64,000 bases of DNA from Jezberella montanilacus (GTDB lineage Bacteria > Pseudomonadota > Gammaproteobacteria > Burkholderiales > Burkholderiaceae_B): positions 1 through 64,000 of the forward strand of contig NZ_PVTV01000003.1 in the NCBI RefSeq assembly GCF_003003055.1. Direction: 5' to 3'. The stretch's first letter is position 1. Each line of letters begins with the position of its first letter. Shown one piece after another: positions 55,027 through 64,000 of this stretch. The notes below the pieces were generated by a model that made no database searches, was not told the DNA's origin, and saw only the letters and a list, made by a program, of their open reading frames with translations. Position numbers and translations under genes: made by a program.

Positions 55027-55701
55027 TTAGAATCTCCAGCCGATACCAATATAACCGTCCACAGCTGATGCATTGATTGTGCCGCTCAAGGCAGAGTAAG
55101 GCACATTCACGTTGCCGTAGTTGGCGTAATTGATTTCCGCGTAACCATACAAACCACCGGTGATAATTTGCTTATAGCCAAGGCCTATTACATAGCCATT
55201 CAAAGTAGAGGTGGCAGTGCCATAGGCGGCTGAATTGGTGTTGGCCGTGGTCCCGGTAAAGCCTGCTTTAGCGTAAATCAGTTTCTCACTATCGATAGCG
55301 AAACCCGGCTGCAGCGAAATTGAGTAAGAGTTACTGATGCTGTAGGTGCCGGGTGACTGACTCACCCCCAGCGGTGTGGTTATCAATACCGTGTAATTTG
55401 CGGATGAACTGGTGCCGGGGATGATGCCTGCTGCGATACCCAAGGTCCAGGGGCCTGACAAGGCGAACGTGTAACCAGCGGTAACGGTGCCAACAGCTGT
55501 GACCAGGTCATCTTTCGTTGCAGTATAGGGATAGGCATTCAAGTATTTGCCACCAGAAAATCCGGGCGAGAAGTCTGCTACACCAACGCCAGCTTGTACC
55601 GAGAATCCTTTCCATGCCTCTGACTGCGCAAAAGAAGCGCTCGCACCTAGACTCAGTACGCCCGTTGCCACGATGCCGGCTAATAATTTGGCTTTTTTCA
55701 T
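55027..55701 (-). CDS. outer-membrane beta-barrel protein
   Basis: A 224-residue protein with a signal peptide (about residues 1-25, ending SASFAQS) and alternating hydrophobic/polar strands rich in Gly, Tyr, Ala and Ser. It ends GYIGIGWRF; the C-terminal Phe is the recognition signal for the barrel-assembly machinery. The size fits a small eight-stranded barrel of the OmpA/opacity-protein type. A GGAG ribosome binding site precedes the ATG. It lies between the two beta-oxidation units; a role in uptake of their substrates is possible but not shown. Confidence 0.85.
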   Translation of the reverse strand: MKKAKLLAGIVATGVLSLGASASFAQSEAWKGFSVQAGVGVADFSPGFSGGKYLNAYPYTATKDDLVTAVGTVTAGYTFALSGPWTLGIAAGIIPGTSSSANYTVLITTPLGVSQSPGTYSISNSYSISLQPGFAIDSEKLIYAKAGFTGTTANTNSAAYGTATSTLNGYVIGLGYKQIITGGLYGYAEINYANYGNVNVPYSALSGTINASAVDGYIGIGWRF

Positions 55702-55969
55702 GATTGCTCCGATTTTATTTAATGTTTTTGTGGATAGCTTTGCAGCGTAACCATAGGATCAACTTTAGAGATTGATTTTGCAAAGGACAATAATCGTTTT
55801 CCCTTGCAAATCAATGCTTGGAGGACTAAAAAAGCCCTGAGACATAGTCAATGCAAGCCAGTCGAGAAGGTGATTTCCTCGTCTGTGTGAATTTTTGGGA
55901 TCAACCTGTTTTATATTGGATGACAACAAATAAAATTAGCCATTCAAAAAAATTAATAAAGGAGACTGC

Positions 55970-58069
55970 ATGAGTGCTCAATACGCTGTTCATGGCGAGG
56001 TGGCCGTGATTTCGCTCGATAATCCGCCTGTTAATGGTCTTGGTCTCTCTACCCGTCTGGCGATCGCGGACGGGGTACAAAAAGCGCTGTCTGATCCGGC
56101 GGTTAACGCCATCGTGTTGACAGGGCAAGGCAGGGCGTTTTCAGGTGGCGCGGACATTCGCGAGTTCGGTACGCCTAAGGCAACCCAAGAGCCTCACTTG
56201 AGCAGCGTGATTAGTCTGATCGAAAACTGTACTAAACCTGTTGTTGCTGCCGTCCACTCCATTGCCATGGGTGGTGGTTTGGAGCTGGCCTTGGGTTGCC
56301 ATTATCGAGTGGCCGCACCTGGCGCAGATATCGCTTTGCCCGAAGTAAAACTAGGTATCTTGCCCGGTGCAGGGGGCACGCAGCGCCTGCCGCGCGTGCT
56401 TGGTGTTGAGCCTGCGCTCAACATGATCGTAAGTGGCGAGCCTGTCAAGAGTGAAAAGCTTGCAGCCTTGCCCGGTCAGAAGCTATTCGACAAGATGGCC
56501 GCGAGCGCTGCTTCTTTGTTGGACGAAGCCATTGCATTTGCTCGTGGCATATCTGCCATTCGGCCTCTGCCGCGCGTGCGCGATTTGCCCTGTTCGCACC
56601 CACAAGGCGACGCGTATTTTCAATTTGCTCGCAACATGATTGCGGGCGTTTCGAAAAACTATCCTGCTCCATTGAAGTGTCTCGAAGCGGTGCAAGCCGC
56701 AACAACGAACAAGTTCGATGATGGGATGCGTGTTGAGCGGGAGGGTTTTCTGAGTCTGGTGACAACGCCCGAGTCGAAAGCGCTGAGGCACATGTTCTTT
56801 GCCCAACGCGCCGCCTCCAAGATTGACGACGTACCCGCTGATACGCCCAAGCGTGAAATCAAAACAGTCGCCGTGATTGGTGCGGGCACCATGGGTGGCG
56901 GCATCAGCATGAACTTCTTGAATGCGGGGATTCCGGTCAGGATCCTTGAAACGAAGCAAGAGGCCTTGGATAAAGGGCTTGCGACCATTCAGAAAAACTA
57001 TCAAGCGCAAGTCAAGAAGGGCAAGCTCAAAGAAGAAGTGTTTCAACAACGCATGAGTTTGTTGACACCGACACTGAGTTATGAAGACATCAAGGATGTT
57101 GATCTGGTTATCGAGGCTGTGTTTGAAGAAATTGGCGTGAAAGAACTGGTCTTTAAAAAGCTCGATGAGGTGATGAGACCAGGTGCTATTCTGGCATCAA
57201 ATACCTCGACACTTGACGTCAATGCGATCGCTCACTTCACCAAACGGCCACAAGACGTGGTGGGCATGCACTTCTTTAGTCCTGCTAATGTCATGAAGCT
57301 GCTCGAAGTGGTTCGTGGTGCGGCGACCGCTAAAGATGTCATGGCGACTGTCATGGATGTCGCGAAACGGATTAAGAAGACGGCTGTCGTTTCTGGTGTC
57401 TGTGATGGCTTTATTGGCAACCGTATGATTGAACAGTATGTTCGTCAAGCAGGTTTTCTAATCGAAGAAGGCTGCACACCACAACAAGTCGATAAGGCAA
57501 TCGAGAAGTTTGGCTTTGCGATGGGCCCATTCAGAATGGGGGATCTAGCTGGCAACGATATTGGTTGGGCGATCCGCAAGCGTCGTTATTTAGAAAAGCC
57601 CCATATGAAATACAGCAAGATCGCTGACCTGCTTTGCGAACAAGGTCGCTATGGTCAAAAAGTCGGCAAAGGCTGGTACGACTATCTTGATGGCAAACGC
57701 GATGCAATCCCGAACAAAGATGTTGAAGCGATGATCGTTAAATATCGCGCTGATGCAGGCATTACAGCGCGTAAAATTTCTGATGAAGAAATTGTCCAGC
57801 GCCTTGTGTTCTCTATGGTCAACGAAGCTGCCCATATTTTGGAAGAGGGCATTGCCGCCCGCGCGAGCGATATCGATATTGTCTATACGACCGGTTATGG
57901 ATTCCCTGTCTATCGCGGTGGCCCAATGTTGTATGCAGATCAGTTTGGTCTGTTCAATGTTGTGCAAGCGATGAACCGCTTTGCACAAAACCCTTATGAC
58001 GATGGGCAATTCTGGCAACCCGCCCCGTTGCTCGCGCGCTTGGTCGCCGATGGCAAATCATTCAATTAA
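55970..58069 (+). CDS. bifunctional enoyl-CoA hydratase/3-hydroxyacyl-CoA dehydrogenase (FadB/FadJ type)
   Basis: A 699-residue fusion with the hydratase first. The crotonase domain (about 1-190) has [34 protein letters not shown] and [20 protein letters not shown]. The dehydrogenase follows with [21 protein letters not shown] near residue 300, then the catalytic His in [17 protein letters not shown]. This is the usual FadB/FadJ order, opposite to the 813-residue protein upstream. A strong AAAGGAG ribosome binding site precedes the ATG. It heads a run with a thiolase, a reductase and an SDR, after a 268-base upstream gap. Confidence 0.95.
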   Translation: MSAQYAVHGEVAVISLDNPPVNGLGLSTRLAIADGVQKALSDPAVNAIVLTGQGRAFSGGADIREFGTPKATQEPHLSSVISLIENCTKPVVAAVHSIAMGGGLELALGCHYRVAAPGADIALPEVKLGILPGAGGTQRLPRVLGVEPALNMIVSGEPVKSEKLAALPGQKLFDKMAASAASLLDEAIAFARGISAIRPLPRVRDLPCSHPQGDAYFQFARNMIAGVSKNYPAPLKCLEAVQAATTNKFDDGMRVEREGFLSLVTTPESKALRHMFFAQRAASKIDDVPADTPKREIKTVAVIGAGTMGGGISMNFLNAGIPVRILETKQEALDKGLATIQKNYQAQVKKGKLKEEVFQQRMSLLTPTLSYEDIKDVDLVIEAVFEEIGVKELVFKKLDEVMRPGAILASNTSTLDVNAIAHFTKRPQDVVGMHFFSPANVMKLLEVVRGAATAKDVMATVMDVAKRIKKTAVVSGVCDGFIGNRMIEQYVRQAGFLIEEGCTPQQVDKAIEKFGFAMGPFRMGDLAGNDIGWAIRKRRYLEKPHMKYSKIADLLCEQGRYGQKVGKGWYDYLDGKRDAIPNKDVEAMIVKYRADAGITARKISDEEIVQRLVFSMVNEAAHILEEGIAARASDIDIVYTTGYGFPVYRGGPMLYADQFGLFNVVQAMNRFAQNPYDDGQFWQPAPLLARLVADGKSFN

Positions 58070-58078
58070 GGATAAATC

Positions 58079-59254
58079 ATGACTAACGCCGTTATTGTTT
58101 CGACTGCTCGTACCCCCTTGGCTAAAAGCTGGCGTGGTGCTTTCAACATGACTCACGGTGCCACGCTTGGAGGCCATGTTGTGAAACACGCTATTCAGCG
58201 AGCCGGCATCGAGGCTGCAGAGGTTGAAGATGTGATCATGGGATGCGCGAGCCCAGAGGGTGCGACGGGTGCCAATATCGCCCGCCAAATCGCTTTGATG
58301 GCGGATTGCCCCGTCAACGTGTCAGGCATGACAGTTAATCGATTTTGTTCGTCAGGTCTTCAAGCGATTGCGCTCGCGTCGCAGCGGGTGATCGCTGGCG
58401 AAGGTGATGTCTATGTTGCGGGGGGGGTCGAAAGTATTTCTTGTGTGCAGCAAGAGATGAATCGTCACATGATCAATGATCTTGCTCTGCTCGCTAAAAA
58501 GCCCGAGATCTACTGGAATATGCTGCAGACGGCTGAGCAAGTTGCCAAGCGTTACAACATCGGGCGGGAGGTGATGGATGAGTACGGCGCGTCGAGTCAG
58601 CAAAAGGCCTGCGCAGCCCAGGCTGCCGGTAAATTCAATGACGAGATTGCGCCGATCACCGTGCAAGCTGGCGTCGTGGACAAGGTGATGGGGATGACGA
58701 CACGACAAGTCACTGTCAGTGTCGATGAAGGCTTGCGCGAGGGTACAACTAAAGAAGGCATCTCAGGTATCAAACCCGCAATTCCTGGTGGGGTGGTGTC
58801 TGCGGGCAACGCAAGCCAATTCTCAGATGGGGCGGGTGCTTGCGTGATCATGAGCGAAGAACGCGCGACTAAGCGTAATCTTATTCCGCTGGGGCGTTTT
58901 CTCGGCTTTGCCGTTGCGGGATGTGAGCCAGATGAGATGGGTATCGGGCCTGTTTACGCCGTCCCGAAAGTACTTAAACGCTTAGGCTTGACCGTCGGGG
59001 ATATAGATCTTTGGGAATTAAACGAAGCCTTTGCTGTACAGGTGTTGTATTGTCGTGACAAGCTGGGTATCCCGGCTGAACTCCTTAATGTGAACGGCGG
59101 TGCGATTGCCGTGGGCCATCCCTACGGTGTGAGCGGGCAGCGGCTGACTGGTCACGCTTTGGTTGAAGGTAAGCGCCGTGGTGCCAAGCGGGTCTGTGTC
59201 ACCATGTGTATCGGGGGTGGTATGGGTGCTGCAGGTGTATTTGAGGTTTTTTAA
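58079..59254 (+). CDS. acetyl-CoA C-acyltransferase (thiolase)
   Basis: A 391-residue thiolase with the nucleophile in [19 protein letters not shown], the His in [15 protein letters not shown] and the second Cys in [11 protein letters not shown]. It is a different subtype from the one at 53,814: [22 protein letters not shown] has no counterpart there. It follows the FadB-type gene after nine bases with an AAGGA ribosome binding site, so the pair works as one beta-oxidation unit. Confidence 0.94.
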   Translation: MTNAVIVSTARTPLAKSWRGAFNMTHGATLGGHVVKHAIQRAGIEAAEVEDVIMGCASPEGATGANIARQIALMADCPVNVSGMTVNRFCSSGLQAIALASQRVIAGEGDVYVAGGVESISCVQQEMNRHMINDLALLAKKPEIYWNMLQTAEQVAKRYNIGREVMDEYGASSQQKACAAQAAGKFNDEIAPITVQAGVVDKVMGMTTRQVTVSVDEGLREGTTKEGISGIKPAIPGGVVSAGNASQFSDGAGACVIMSEERATKRNLIPLGRFLGFAVAGCEPDEMGIGPVYAVPKVLKRLGLTVGDIDLWELNEAFAVQVLYCRDKLGIPAELLNVNGGAIAVGHPYGVSGQRLTGHALVEGKRRGAKRVCVTMCIGGGMGAAGVFEVF

Positions 59255-59269
59255 CAAGGGATGCAACTA

Positions 59270-60256
59270 ATGAGAACCTTTAAAGCGTTTCGTTTACTCG
59301 CCGGGGATAAAGAACCCGTTAGAACCGTGGCTGAATTAACGGTCGACGACCTGAGCCCCGGTAATGTCGTGATACAGATTGCTTACTCGAGCATCAATTA
59401 CAAGGATGCCTTGGCCTCGAAAGGCCTGAACGCCATCATCCGGACATGGCCACGCATCACAGGGATCGACTTTGTCGGGACAGTTATTGACTCTGCGGAT
59501 GTCCGTTTTAAGGCTGGTGACGGGGTCGTTGTGCATGGTTTTGGTATGGGGGTGGATCACGATGGGGGGCATGCGCAAGTTGCACGCGTGAATGCTGACT
59601 GGGTGATGCCGCTGCCTAAAGGGCTTAGCCTCTTTGAAGCTGGTGTGATTGGTGCGGCCGGTTTTACCGCCATGTACTCTCTGCACCTCATGGAGCTCAA
59701 TGGTTTGCAGCCTTCGCAGGGCTCAATATTGGTCAATGGCGCCACAGGTGGTGTGGCCAGCGTGGCGATTGATATTCTGTCTGGTCGAGGCTATCACGTT
59801 ACCGCGATGACTGGCAAAGCGCACGAAACAGATTATCTCAAGAAACTGGGCGCCGCTGAGGTCATCGGTCGAGTTGAGCCTCAGGCTAATCCCAAACCAC
59901 TCGAGAAGGCGCAATGGGCTGGTGCAATCGATTCGGTAGGTGGGTCAACGCTCGCCTGGTTGACAAGAACTGTCAAGCCTGAGGGCGTGATTGCAGCTTT
60001 TGGTAACGCCGGTGGCTTAGCGCTAGAGACCACGGTGCTGCCTTTTATCCTCAGAGGTGTTAGGTTGTTGGGGGTGAATGCCAACCCCCTGATGCCTTTG
60101 AGACAAAAGCTATGGGATCAAATCGCAAACGACTATCGACCCACGCATTTGAACGACATTGCTCGCGTCATCTCGATTGATGAACTGCCTACCTACCTCG
60201 ATCTTACCTTGGCGGGACAAATCAGAGGGCGCACGGTTGTCGATATGAGTGGTTGA
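59270..60256 (+). CDS. YhdH/AcuI-type NADPH-dependent reductase
   Basis: A 328-residue zinc-free medium-chain dehydrogenase/reductase of the YhdH/AcuI group (acryloyl-CoA reductase). It has the group's SSINYKDALASKGL and DFVGTVIDSADVRFKAGD. GFGMGVDHDGGHAQ, GAAGFTAMYSLHLME and the nucleotide segment ILVNGATGGVASVAIDILSGRG follow. It reduces the double bond of an enoyl-CoA or quinone-like substrate. The ATG at 59,270 is chosen because AAGGG at 59,256-59,260 lies nine bases before it; an ATG at 59,261 is too close. It is in an operon with the thiolase and may remove acryloyl-CoA-like intermediates. Confidence 0.85.
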   Translation: MRTFKAFRLLAGDKEPVRTVAELTVDDLSPGNVVIQIAYSSINYKDALASKGLNAIIRTWPRITGIDFVGTVIDSADVRFKAGDGVVVHGFGMGVDHDGGHAQVARVNADWVMPLPKGLSLFEAGVIGAAGFTAMYSLHLMELNGLQPSQGSILVNGATGGVASVAIDILSGRGYHVTAMTGKAHETDYLKKLGAAEVIGRVEPQANPKPLEKAQWAGAIDSVGGSTLAWLTRTVKPEGVIAAFGNAGGLALETTVLPFILRGVRLLGVNANPLMPLRQKLWDQIANDYRPTHLNDIARVISIDELPTYLDLTLAGQIRGRTVVDMSG

Positions 60257-60299
60257 TGTTTTATTCGATATGGCTCAATAAAAATAAAAGGGGATTGTT

Positions 60300-61064
60300 T
60301 TGAATTTATTTGATCTGAAAGGCCAAGTGGCGGTGATCACAGGCTCATCGCGTGGCATTGGTCGAGCCATTGCCGAACGAATGGCGGAGCATGGCGCTAA
60401 AGTCGTCGTTTCATCACGCAAAACAGAAGCTTGCCAAGCGGTCGTCGATGTCATCAATCAACGTCACGGTGCGGGTTCAGCGATTGCCGTAACGGCTAAT
60501 ATTTCATCCAAGACTGATTTGCAAAATCTGGTGACGACTGCCAAGAGTCACTTTGGCAAGATCGATATTCTGGTTTGTAATGCTGCGAGTAACCCATACT
60601 ACGGCCCTCAAGCTGGCATTACTGATGATCAGTTTCGTAAAATTCTAGACAATAATATTGTCGCCAACCATTGGTTGATTAGCATGGTTGCACCCGATAT
60701 GATCGAGCGTCGGTCCGGGTCCATCACGATTGTGTCCTCTATTGGCGGGTTGAGAGGGTCATCGATTATTGGTGCCTATTGCATCAGCAAGGCTGCGGAT
60801 ATGCAGTTAGCCCGCAATCTGGCGGTCGAGTTTGGGCCGCACAATGTCAGAGTCAATTGCATCGCACCGGGATTGATCAGGACGGATTTTGCGCGTGCAC
60901 TTTGGGAGGACGAGGCCTTGTTACGTCACCGAGAAGAGACAATCCCCTTGCGCCGTATCGGAGAACCCGACGAGATAGCAGGTACTGCAGTGTTTTTGGC
61001 GTCAAAAGCCGCGTCTTTCATCACGGGACAGAATCTTGTCGTAGACGGTGGCAACACCATCTGA
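60300..61064 (+). CDS. short-chain dehydrogenase/reductase (SDR)
   Basis: A 254-residue classical SDR. It has the nucleotide motif VAVITGSSRGIGRAIAERMAE, LVCNAASNPYYGP (a variant of the NNAG motif), the catalytic Ser in TIVSSIGGLRG and the YxxxK motif in GAYCISKAADMQ, then APGLIRTDFARALWE and the C-terminal ITGQNLVVDGGNTI. It resembles SDRs near acyl-CoA genes, such as DHRS4- or FabG-like enzymes. The start is a TTG with AAGGGG before it. It ends the beta-oxidation group. Substrate is unknown. Confidence 0.9.
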   Translation: MNLFDLKGQVAVITGSSRGIGRAIAERMAEHGAKVVVSSRKTEACQAVVDVINQRHGAGSAIAVTANISSKTDLQNLVTTAKSHFGKIDILVCNAASNPYYGPQAGITDDQFRKILDNNIVANHWLISMVAPDMIERRSGSITIVSSIGGLRGSSIIGAYCISKAADMQLARNLAVEFGPHNVRVNCIAPGLIRTDFARALWEDEALLRHREETIPLRRIGEPDEIAGTAVFLASKAASFITGQNLVVDGGNTI

Positions 61065-61111
61065 CCAGCAAGCTAAGATAGCCCCTCCGTCTACTTACAG
61101 GAAGTACGCTC

Positions 61112-61666
61112 GTGCCATTACCAGCCAGTGTCGAAAGAGAAGAGCTTCATCACCGTCAGATCGAGATGAGGGGTTATCAACGTAAAGACGGCCTGTTCGA
61201 TATTGAAGGGCGAGTCATCGATACAAAATCAGCGCCGTTCTTGGGACAAAGAACCATGAAGATGGTTCCTGCTGGTCATCCCATACACGACCTGTCGATT
61301 CGACTGGTTGTTGACGAAAATTTATTGATCGTTGACGCCATCGCATCGTCTGATGCAACGCCTTTTGCCGTTTGCAAAGAGGCGGCAGCCACGCTGTCCA
61401 CCTTGGTAGGCGAGAGAATTGGCTCAGGCTGGACAAAGTTAGTTAGGGAGCGGATGAAAGGATCCAAGGGTTGCACACACTTAATGGAGTTGCTTGGCCC
61501 CATGGCCACAACGGCCATGCAGGCGTTATGGCCTTTGAACAGCACCAAACCAATTCCAATTGACGCCAATGGTCGACCATTGAAAGTTGACAGTTGCTAT
61601 GCCTATTCGAGTGAACGGGTGGTGATCAAGCAGCTTTGGCCTGAGCATTACACTGGGCCTAAGTGA
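61112..61666 (+). CDS. DUF2889 family protein
   Basis: A 184-residue protein of the DUF2889 family, recognised from EELHHRQIEMRGYQRKDGLFDIEGRV, MKMVPAGHPIHDLSIRLVVDEN and the Gly/Cys segment KGCTHLMELLGPMATTAMQAL. The function is unknown. Family members are found in proteobacteria near acyl-CoA genes, as here. The start is a GTG with AGGAA about eight bases before it. Its stop overlaps the GTG of the next gene (GTGA), so the two products are probably made together. Confidence 0.85.
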   Translation: MPLPASVEREELHHRQIEMRGYQRKDGLFDIEGRVIDTKSAPFLGQRTMKMVPAGHPIHDLSIRLVVDENLLIVDAIASSDATPFAVCKEAAATLSTLVGERIGSGWTKLVRERMKGSKGCTHLMELLGPMATTAMQALWPLNSTKPIPIDANGRPLKVDSCYAYSSERVVIKQLWPEHYTGPK

Positions 61667-62502
61667 AACAAGCTCAATACAAACTCGATAAGAGAGTAAC
61701 TAATCGAGAGTACAAGCTCTTGCTGAAACCTGCTGGGCTGGATCGACGCAGTCGCATTATGCAACTCGACTCGTTGCTCTCAGCCTTTTGTTCCAAAAGC
61801 GCTGTGACCTTCTTTCATTCAGACAATGCCAACACGGGTTTACGTAACGTTATTTTTTACGACACCCCTGAGCAAGACCTGCGCCAAAATAATCTGATAC
61901 TGCGCGTGCGCGAGTCAAGACAGAACGTGTGGGTAGACGACTGGTGCGAAGTGACGTTCAAATGCCGGGCCGGTGATGTTGCGCAGTCAATGGTCTTTGA
62001 TCCGACGCCAAGCGCGAGTCATCCATTCAGACTGCGATTTAAAGAAGAGGTTTTGCGTGGTGATCAGCTCGGCACTGCAAGATCAATTTACTCAAATAAT
62101 TCAATACTTGATACGGTACCTATCGATGCTTTGTTTAAAAAGACGGTACCGAGCGCAGTGAAGTTTTTCCCCGATCTGGCGCGACTGAATTTGTCAGCCT
62201 CAACACCAGTTCGTATTGTCGGTGGTCGAACAAATAAAATCCTGGAAGCGTGTTTGCCGCTGGGGACCTTGATGTTTGGTAGCGGTGTTCAGGCTCATTG
62301 CGATGTGGCCATCTGGATGCGAAGTGTGGGTGATCCCATTGTGGGTGAGTTGGCGTTTTCTTACCGGGTCACCGATGAAAATCGCGACAAAGTCAAAGCG
62401 CATCAGCGCGCCGACCAATTTTTCATGGCTTTGCAGCATGCGATCGCTGACTGGTTGCAGACGGGAACAACCAAGACTGAGCTGGTCTATCGCCAGCGTT
62501 AA
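61663..62502 (+). CDS. CYTH-like (triphosphate tunnel) domain protein
   Basis: A 279-residue protein of unrecognised family whose N-terminal ~180 residues resemble a CYTH/triphosphate-tunnel fold. Visible are REYKLLLKP with the charged strand (Glu16, Lys18), [20 protein letters not shown] at residues 65-84, EVTFKCR near 96-102, FRLRFKEEV near 122-130 and ELAFSYR near 229-235. The first strand's usual ExExK is only partly kept (Asn14 replaces the first Glu). CYTH enzymes cleave triphosphates or make cAMP; no activity can be assigned. It starts at a GTG overlapping the DUF2889 stop and ends in a TTAA shared with the convergent fabI. Confidence 0.65.
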   Translation: MKQAQYKLDKRVTNREYKLLLKPAGLDRRSRIMQLDSLLSAFCSKSAVTFFHSDNANTGLRNVIFYDTPEQDLRQNNLILRVRESRQNVWVDDWCEVTFKCRAGDVAQSMVFDPTPSASHPFRLRFKEEVLRGDQLGTARSIYSNNSILDTVPIDALFKKTVPSAVKFFPDLARLNLSASTPVRIVGGRTNKILEACLPLGTLMFGSGVQAHCDVAIWMRSVGDPIVGELAFSYRVTDENRDKVKAHQRADQFFMALQHAIADWLQTGTTKTELVYRQR

Positions 62503-63284
62503 TCGCCCATGCCTGGGGTCACGGTCGAGAACCCTGAATCCACGTGGGTGATCTCACCAGTCACACCGGCGGCCAGATCTGAAAGCAAAAACGCCGCAAC
62601 GTTGCCAACATCTTCGATCGTGACGTTGCGGCGCAAAGGTGCGTGTGCTTCGACAAACTTCAGGATGCTTGAAAAATCTTTGATTCCACTCGCGGCCAGA
62701 GTCTTAATGGGGCCTGCCGAGATCCCGTTTGCACGAATACCCATCGGGCCTAGGCTTGACGCGAGGTAACGCACACTCGCTTCAAGTGATGCCTTGGCTA
62801 AACCCATGGTGTTGTAATTGGGAACAACTTTTTCAGCGCCCAAGTAGGTGAGCGTCAGAACGGCAGCCTGACGACCTGTCATCATAGGCAGGGCCGCTTT
62901 GGCGAGTGCGGGAAAGCTATAGGCAGAAATGTCGTGAGCAATGCGAAAGCTTTCGCGTGATAAGCCTTCAAGAAAATCCCCTGCAATCGCCTCGCGCGGT
63001 GCGAAGCCGATCGAATGGACAAGTCCATCAAGGCCGTCCCAGGCTTTGGCCAGTTCTGTAAAGGTTGCGTCGATCTGGCTATCTTCGGCCACATCACAAG
63101 GCAAAACAATGTTGCTGCCAAAATCATTGGCGAACTCGACGACGCGATCCTTAAAACGATCGCCGACGTAAGTGAAGGCGAGCTCTGCGCCTTGTTGATG
63201 GCAAGCTTTTGCGATCCCGTAAGCAATTGACCGGTTTGATAAAACGCCGGTAATCAATAGTTTTTTGCCGGTTAGAAAGCCCAT
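62499..63284 (-). CDS. fabI: enoyl-[acyl-carrier-protein] reductase (NADH) FabI
   Basis: FabI reduces trans-2-enoyl-ACP in the last step of each fatty-acid elongation cycle. The 261-residue SDR-like protein begins [21 protein letters not shown], contains [12 protein letters not shown], and has the catalytic Tyr and Lys in [20 protein letters not shown]. It ends [16 protein letters not shown]. Length equals E. coli FabI (262). The last four bases overlap the convergent CYTH-like gene. It lies beside the catabolic genes but runs the opposite way. Confidence 0.96.
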   Translation of the reverse strand: MGFLTGKKLLITGVLSNRSIAYGIAKACHQQGAELAFTYVGDRFKDRVVEFANDFGSNIVLPCDVAEDSQIDATFTELAKAWDGLDGLVHSIGFAPREAIAGDFLEGLSRESFRIAHDISAYSFPALAKAALPMMTGRQAAVLTLTYLGAEKVVPNYNTMGLAKASLEASVRYLASSLGPMGIRANGISAGPIKTLAASGIKDFSSILKFVEAHAPLRRNVTIEDVGNVAAFLLSDLAAGVTGEITHVDSGFSTVTPGMGD

Positions 63285-63335
63285 ATCAGTCCTTGTTTGC
63301 TGTGCAGTAAAAGTATTAATCAGTCAATGGATTGC

Positions 63336-64000
63336 TCAGCGATCGTTGGTGCTTGGCAAACGCAGCTTCGTACCAGGCTTCAACGTATCACTTTTTAGTT
63401 TGTTCAACGATCGAAGTGCGACAACCGTTGTGTCATGCTTTTTTGCAATTGTAGGCAATGTATCGCCTGCGCGGACGACATAAATTTTTATCTTAAGGTC
63501 CGGCTTCTTGTCGTTGCTCGTGTTGCTGGCGTTGTAGCGCCCAGCTAGACGAGGAGGACTTGAATCAGTGAATGGGGCGAGTTCTAGCCCTCTACCAGCT
63601 GGTCCAGGGATCTGGAGCGACTGATTGCTGGCGCTAGGCGTTGATGCGGGTATGTTGTTTGCATCGCGCAATCGAGACTCAGAGACACCGAATTTTTTTG
63701 CGATATCGGCAAAGGTTTCGCCTTGAGACGCTTCGTAGATTTTCCAGGACGAGAGCTCGCCTTTGTATTGTTCAAGATTAGTCTTAAATATATCGACTTT
63801 GTTTTTGGGCAAAATCAGATGAGACTCTTCGTCAGCCACCATCACTGATGTGTTGTGAGAAGGATTGAGCGCCTTAAACTCATCGATCGGCATTTCGGCT
63901 AGCTGCGCAGCAATCGCGATGTCTATCGATGAAATCTTTTTAACAGCAACGAAATAAGGTTCGTTGTCTACTTGAGGTAAGAGCACTGCATATTTTTCAG
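63336..64000 (-). CDS. mltD: membrane-bound lytic murein transglycosylase D, C-terminal part (partial)
   Basis: The frame is open to the right edge of the window, so only the C-terminal ~220 residues are seen; the catalytic transglycosylase domain lies outside. The visible part has YFVAVKKISSIDIAIAAQLAEMPIDEF and ALNPSHNTSVM, characteristic of MltD. Two LysM peptidoglycan-binding domains follow, one at EASQGETFADIAKKFGVSES and one at IYVVRAGDTLPTIAKKHDTT. It is followed downstream on the same strand by fabI after a 51-base gap. Confidence 0.9.
   Translation of the reverse strand, partial: EKYAVLLPQVDNEPYFVAVKKISSIDIAIAAQLAEMPIDEFKALNPSHNTSVMVADEESHLILPKNKVDIFKTNLEQYKGELSSWKIYEASQGETFADIAKKFGVSESRLRDANNIPASTPSASNQSLQIPGPAGRGLELAPFTDSSPPRLAGRYNASNTSNDKKPDLKIKIYVVRAGDTLPTIAKKHDTTVVALRSLNKLKSDTLKPGTKLRLPSTNDR

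Noticed and set aside
55702-55969. A promoter in the gap before the FadB-type gene (TATATT at 55,912).
   Set aside because: The nearest -35-like box is only 11 bases away; nothing else in the gap stood out apart from AT richness and the good ribosome binding site.

Overview
This is a chromosomal window from a betaproteobacterium of the order Burkholderiales, most likely family Alcaligenaceae. The evidence is the Bordetella-type single gene fusing murE and murF inside a complete division and cell-wall (dcw) cluster, rnpB lying between uup and mraZ, a betaproteobacterial 5S rRNA tail at the left edge, and the FtsZ, FtsA, SecA and MltD sequences. Base composition looks moderate (near 50% G+C by eye), well below Bordetella. 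This placement is inference from gene order and sequence character, not from a database search.

Layout. 1-5,150: the end of a 5S rRNA with its terminator, a small membrane protein, a SWIB-domain protein, an M20 amidohydrolase, pyrC, and uup on the other strand. 5,210-5,700: RNase P RNA. 5,828-24,088: the dcw cluster mraZ-rsmH-ftsL-ftsI-murEF-mraY-murD-ftsW-murG-murC-ddlB-ftsQ-ftsA-ftsZ-lpxC. It is almost gap-free, with many start/stop overlaps, and is preceded by a promoter and a four-repeat MraZ operator with a 10-bp period. 24,103-28,033: a DciA-like protein, an M23 endopeptidase and secA. 28,061-35,683: housekeeping and catabolic genes (two M20 peptidases, a D-aminoacylase-like amidohydrolase, an AI-2E family permease, mgtE, suhB). 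35,792-40,844: a degenerate MnmC, a GH31-like protein that has lost its catalytic motifs, and an amidase. 40,881: tRNA-Lys with its own promoter. 41,061-45,594: an interrupted chemoreceptor-like sensor, a divergent Nramp transporter, a TPR/glycosyltransferase-like protein and a flavin-type oxidase. 45,613-61,064: a lipid catabolism region with an orphan amino-acid-type binding protein, FadD, a TetR regulator, two beta-oxidation gene sets whose fusion proteins have opposite domain order, an outer-membrane barrel, a YhdH-type reductase and an SDR. 61,112-64,000: a DUF2889 and CYTH-like gene pair, fabI, and the truncated end of mltD.

The cell-envelope genes form one logical unit: precursor synthesis (MurC-F, Ddl, MraY, MurG), septal synthesis (FtsW, FtsI, FtsL, FtsQ), the Z ring (FtsA, FtsZ), lipid A commitment (LpxC) and, immediately after, a LytM-type hydrolase and the SecA motor. 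The second half centres on fatty-acid breakdown under probable TetR control.

No insertion sequence, integrase, prophage, CRISPR array or toxin-antitoxin pair was recognised. No stretch longer than 300 bases lacks a gene. The largest gaps (5,658-5,897, 21,624-21,855, 48,642-48,875 and 55,702-55,969) are described in the features or findings. The most unusual items are degenerate or interrupted proteins and regulatory structure around dcw, not a clearly new multi-gene defence or metabolic system.
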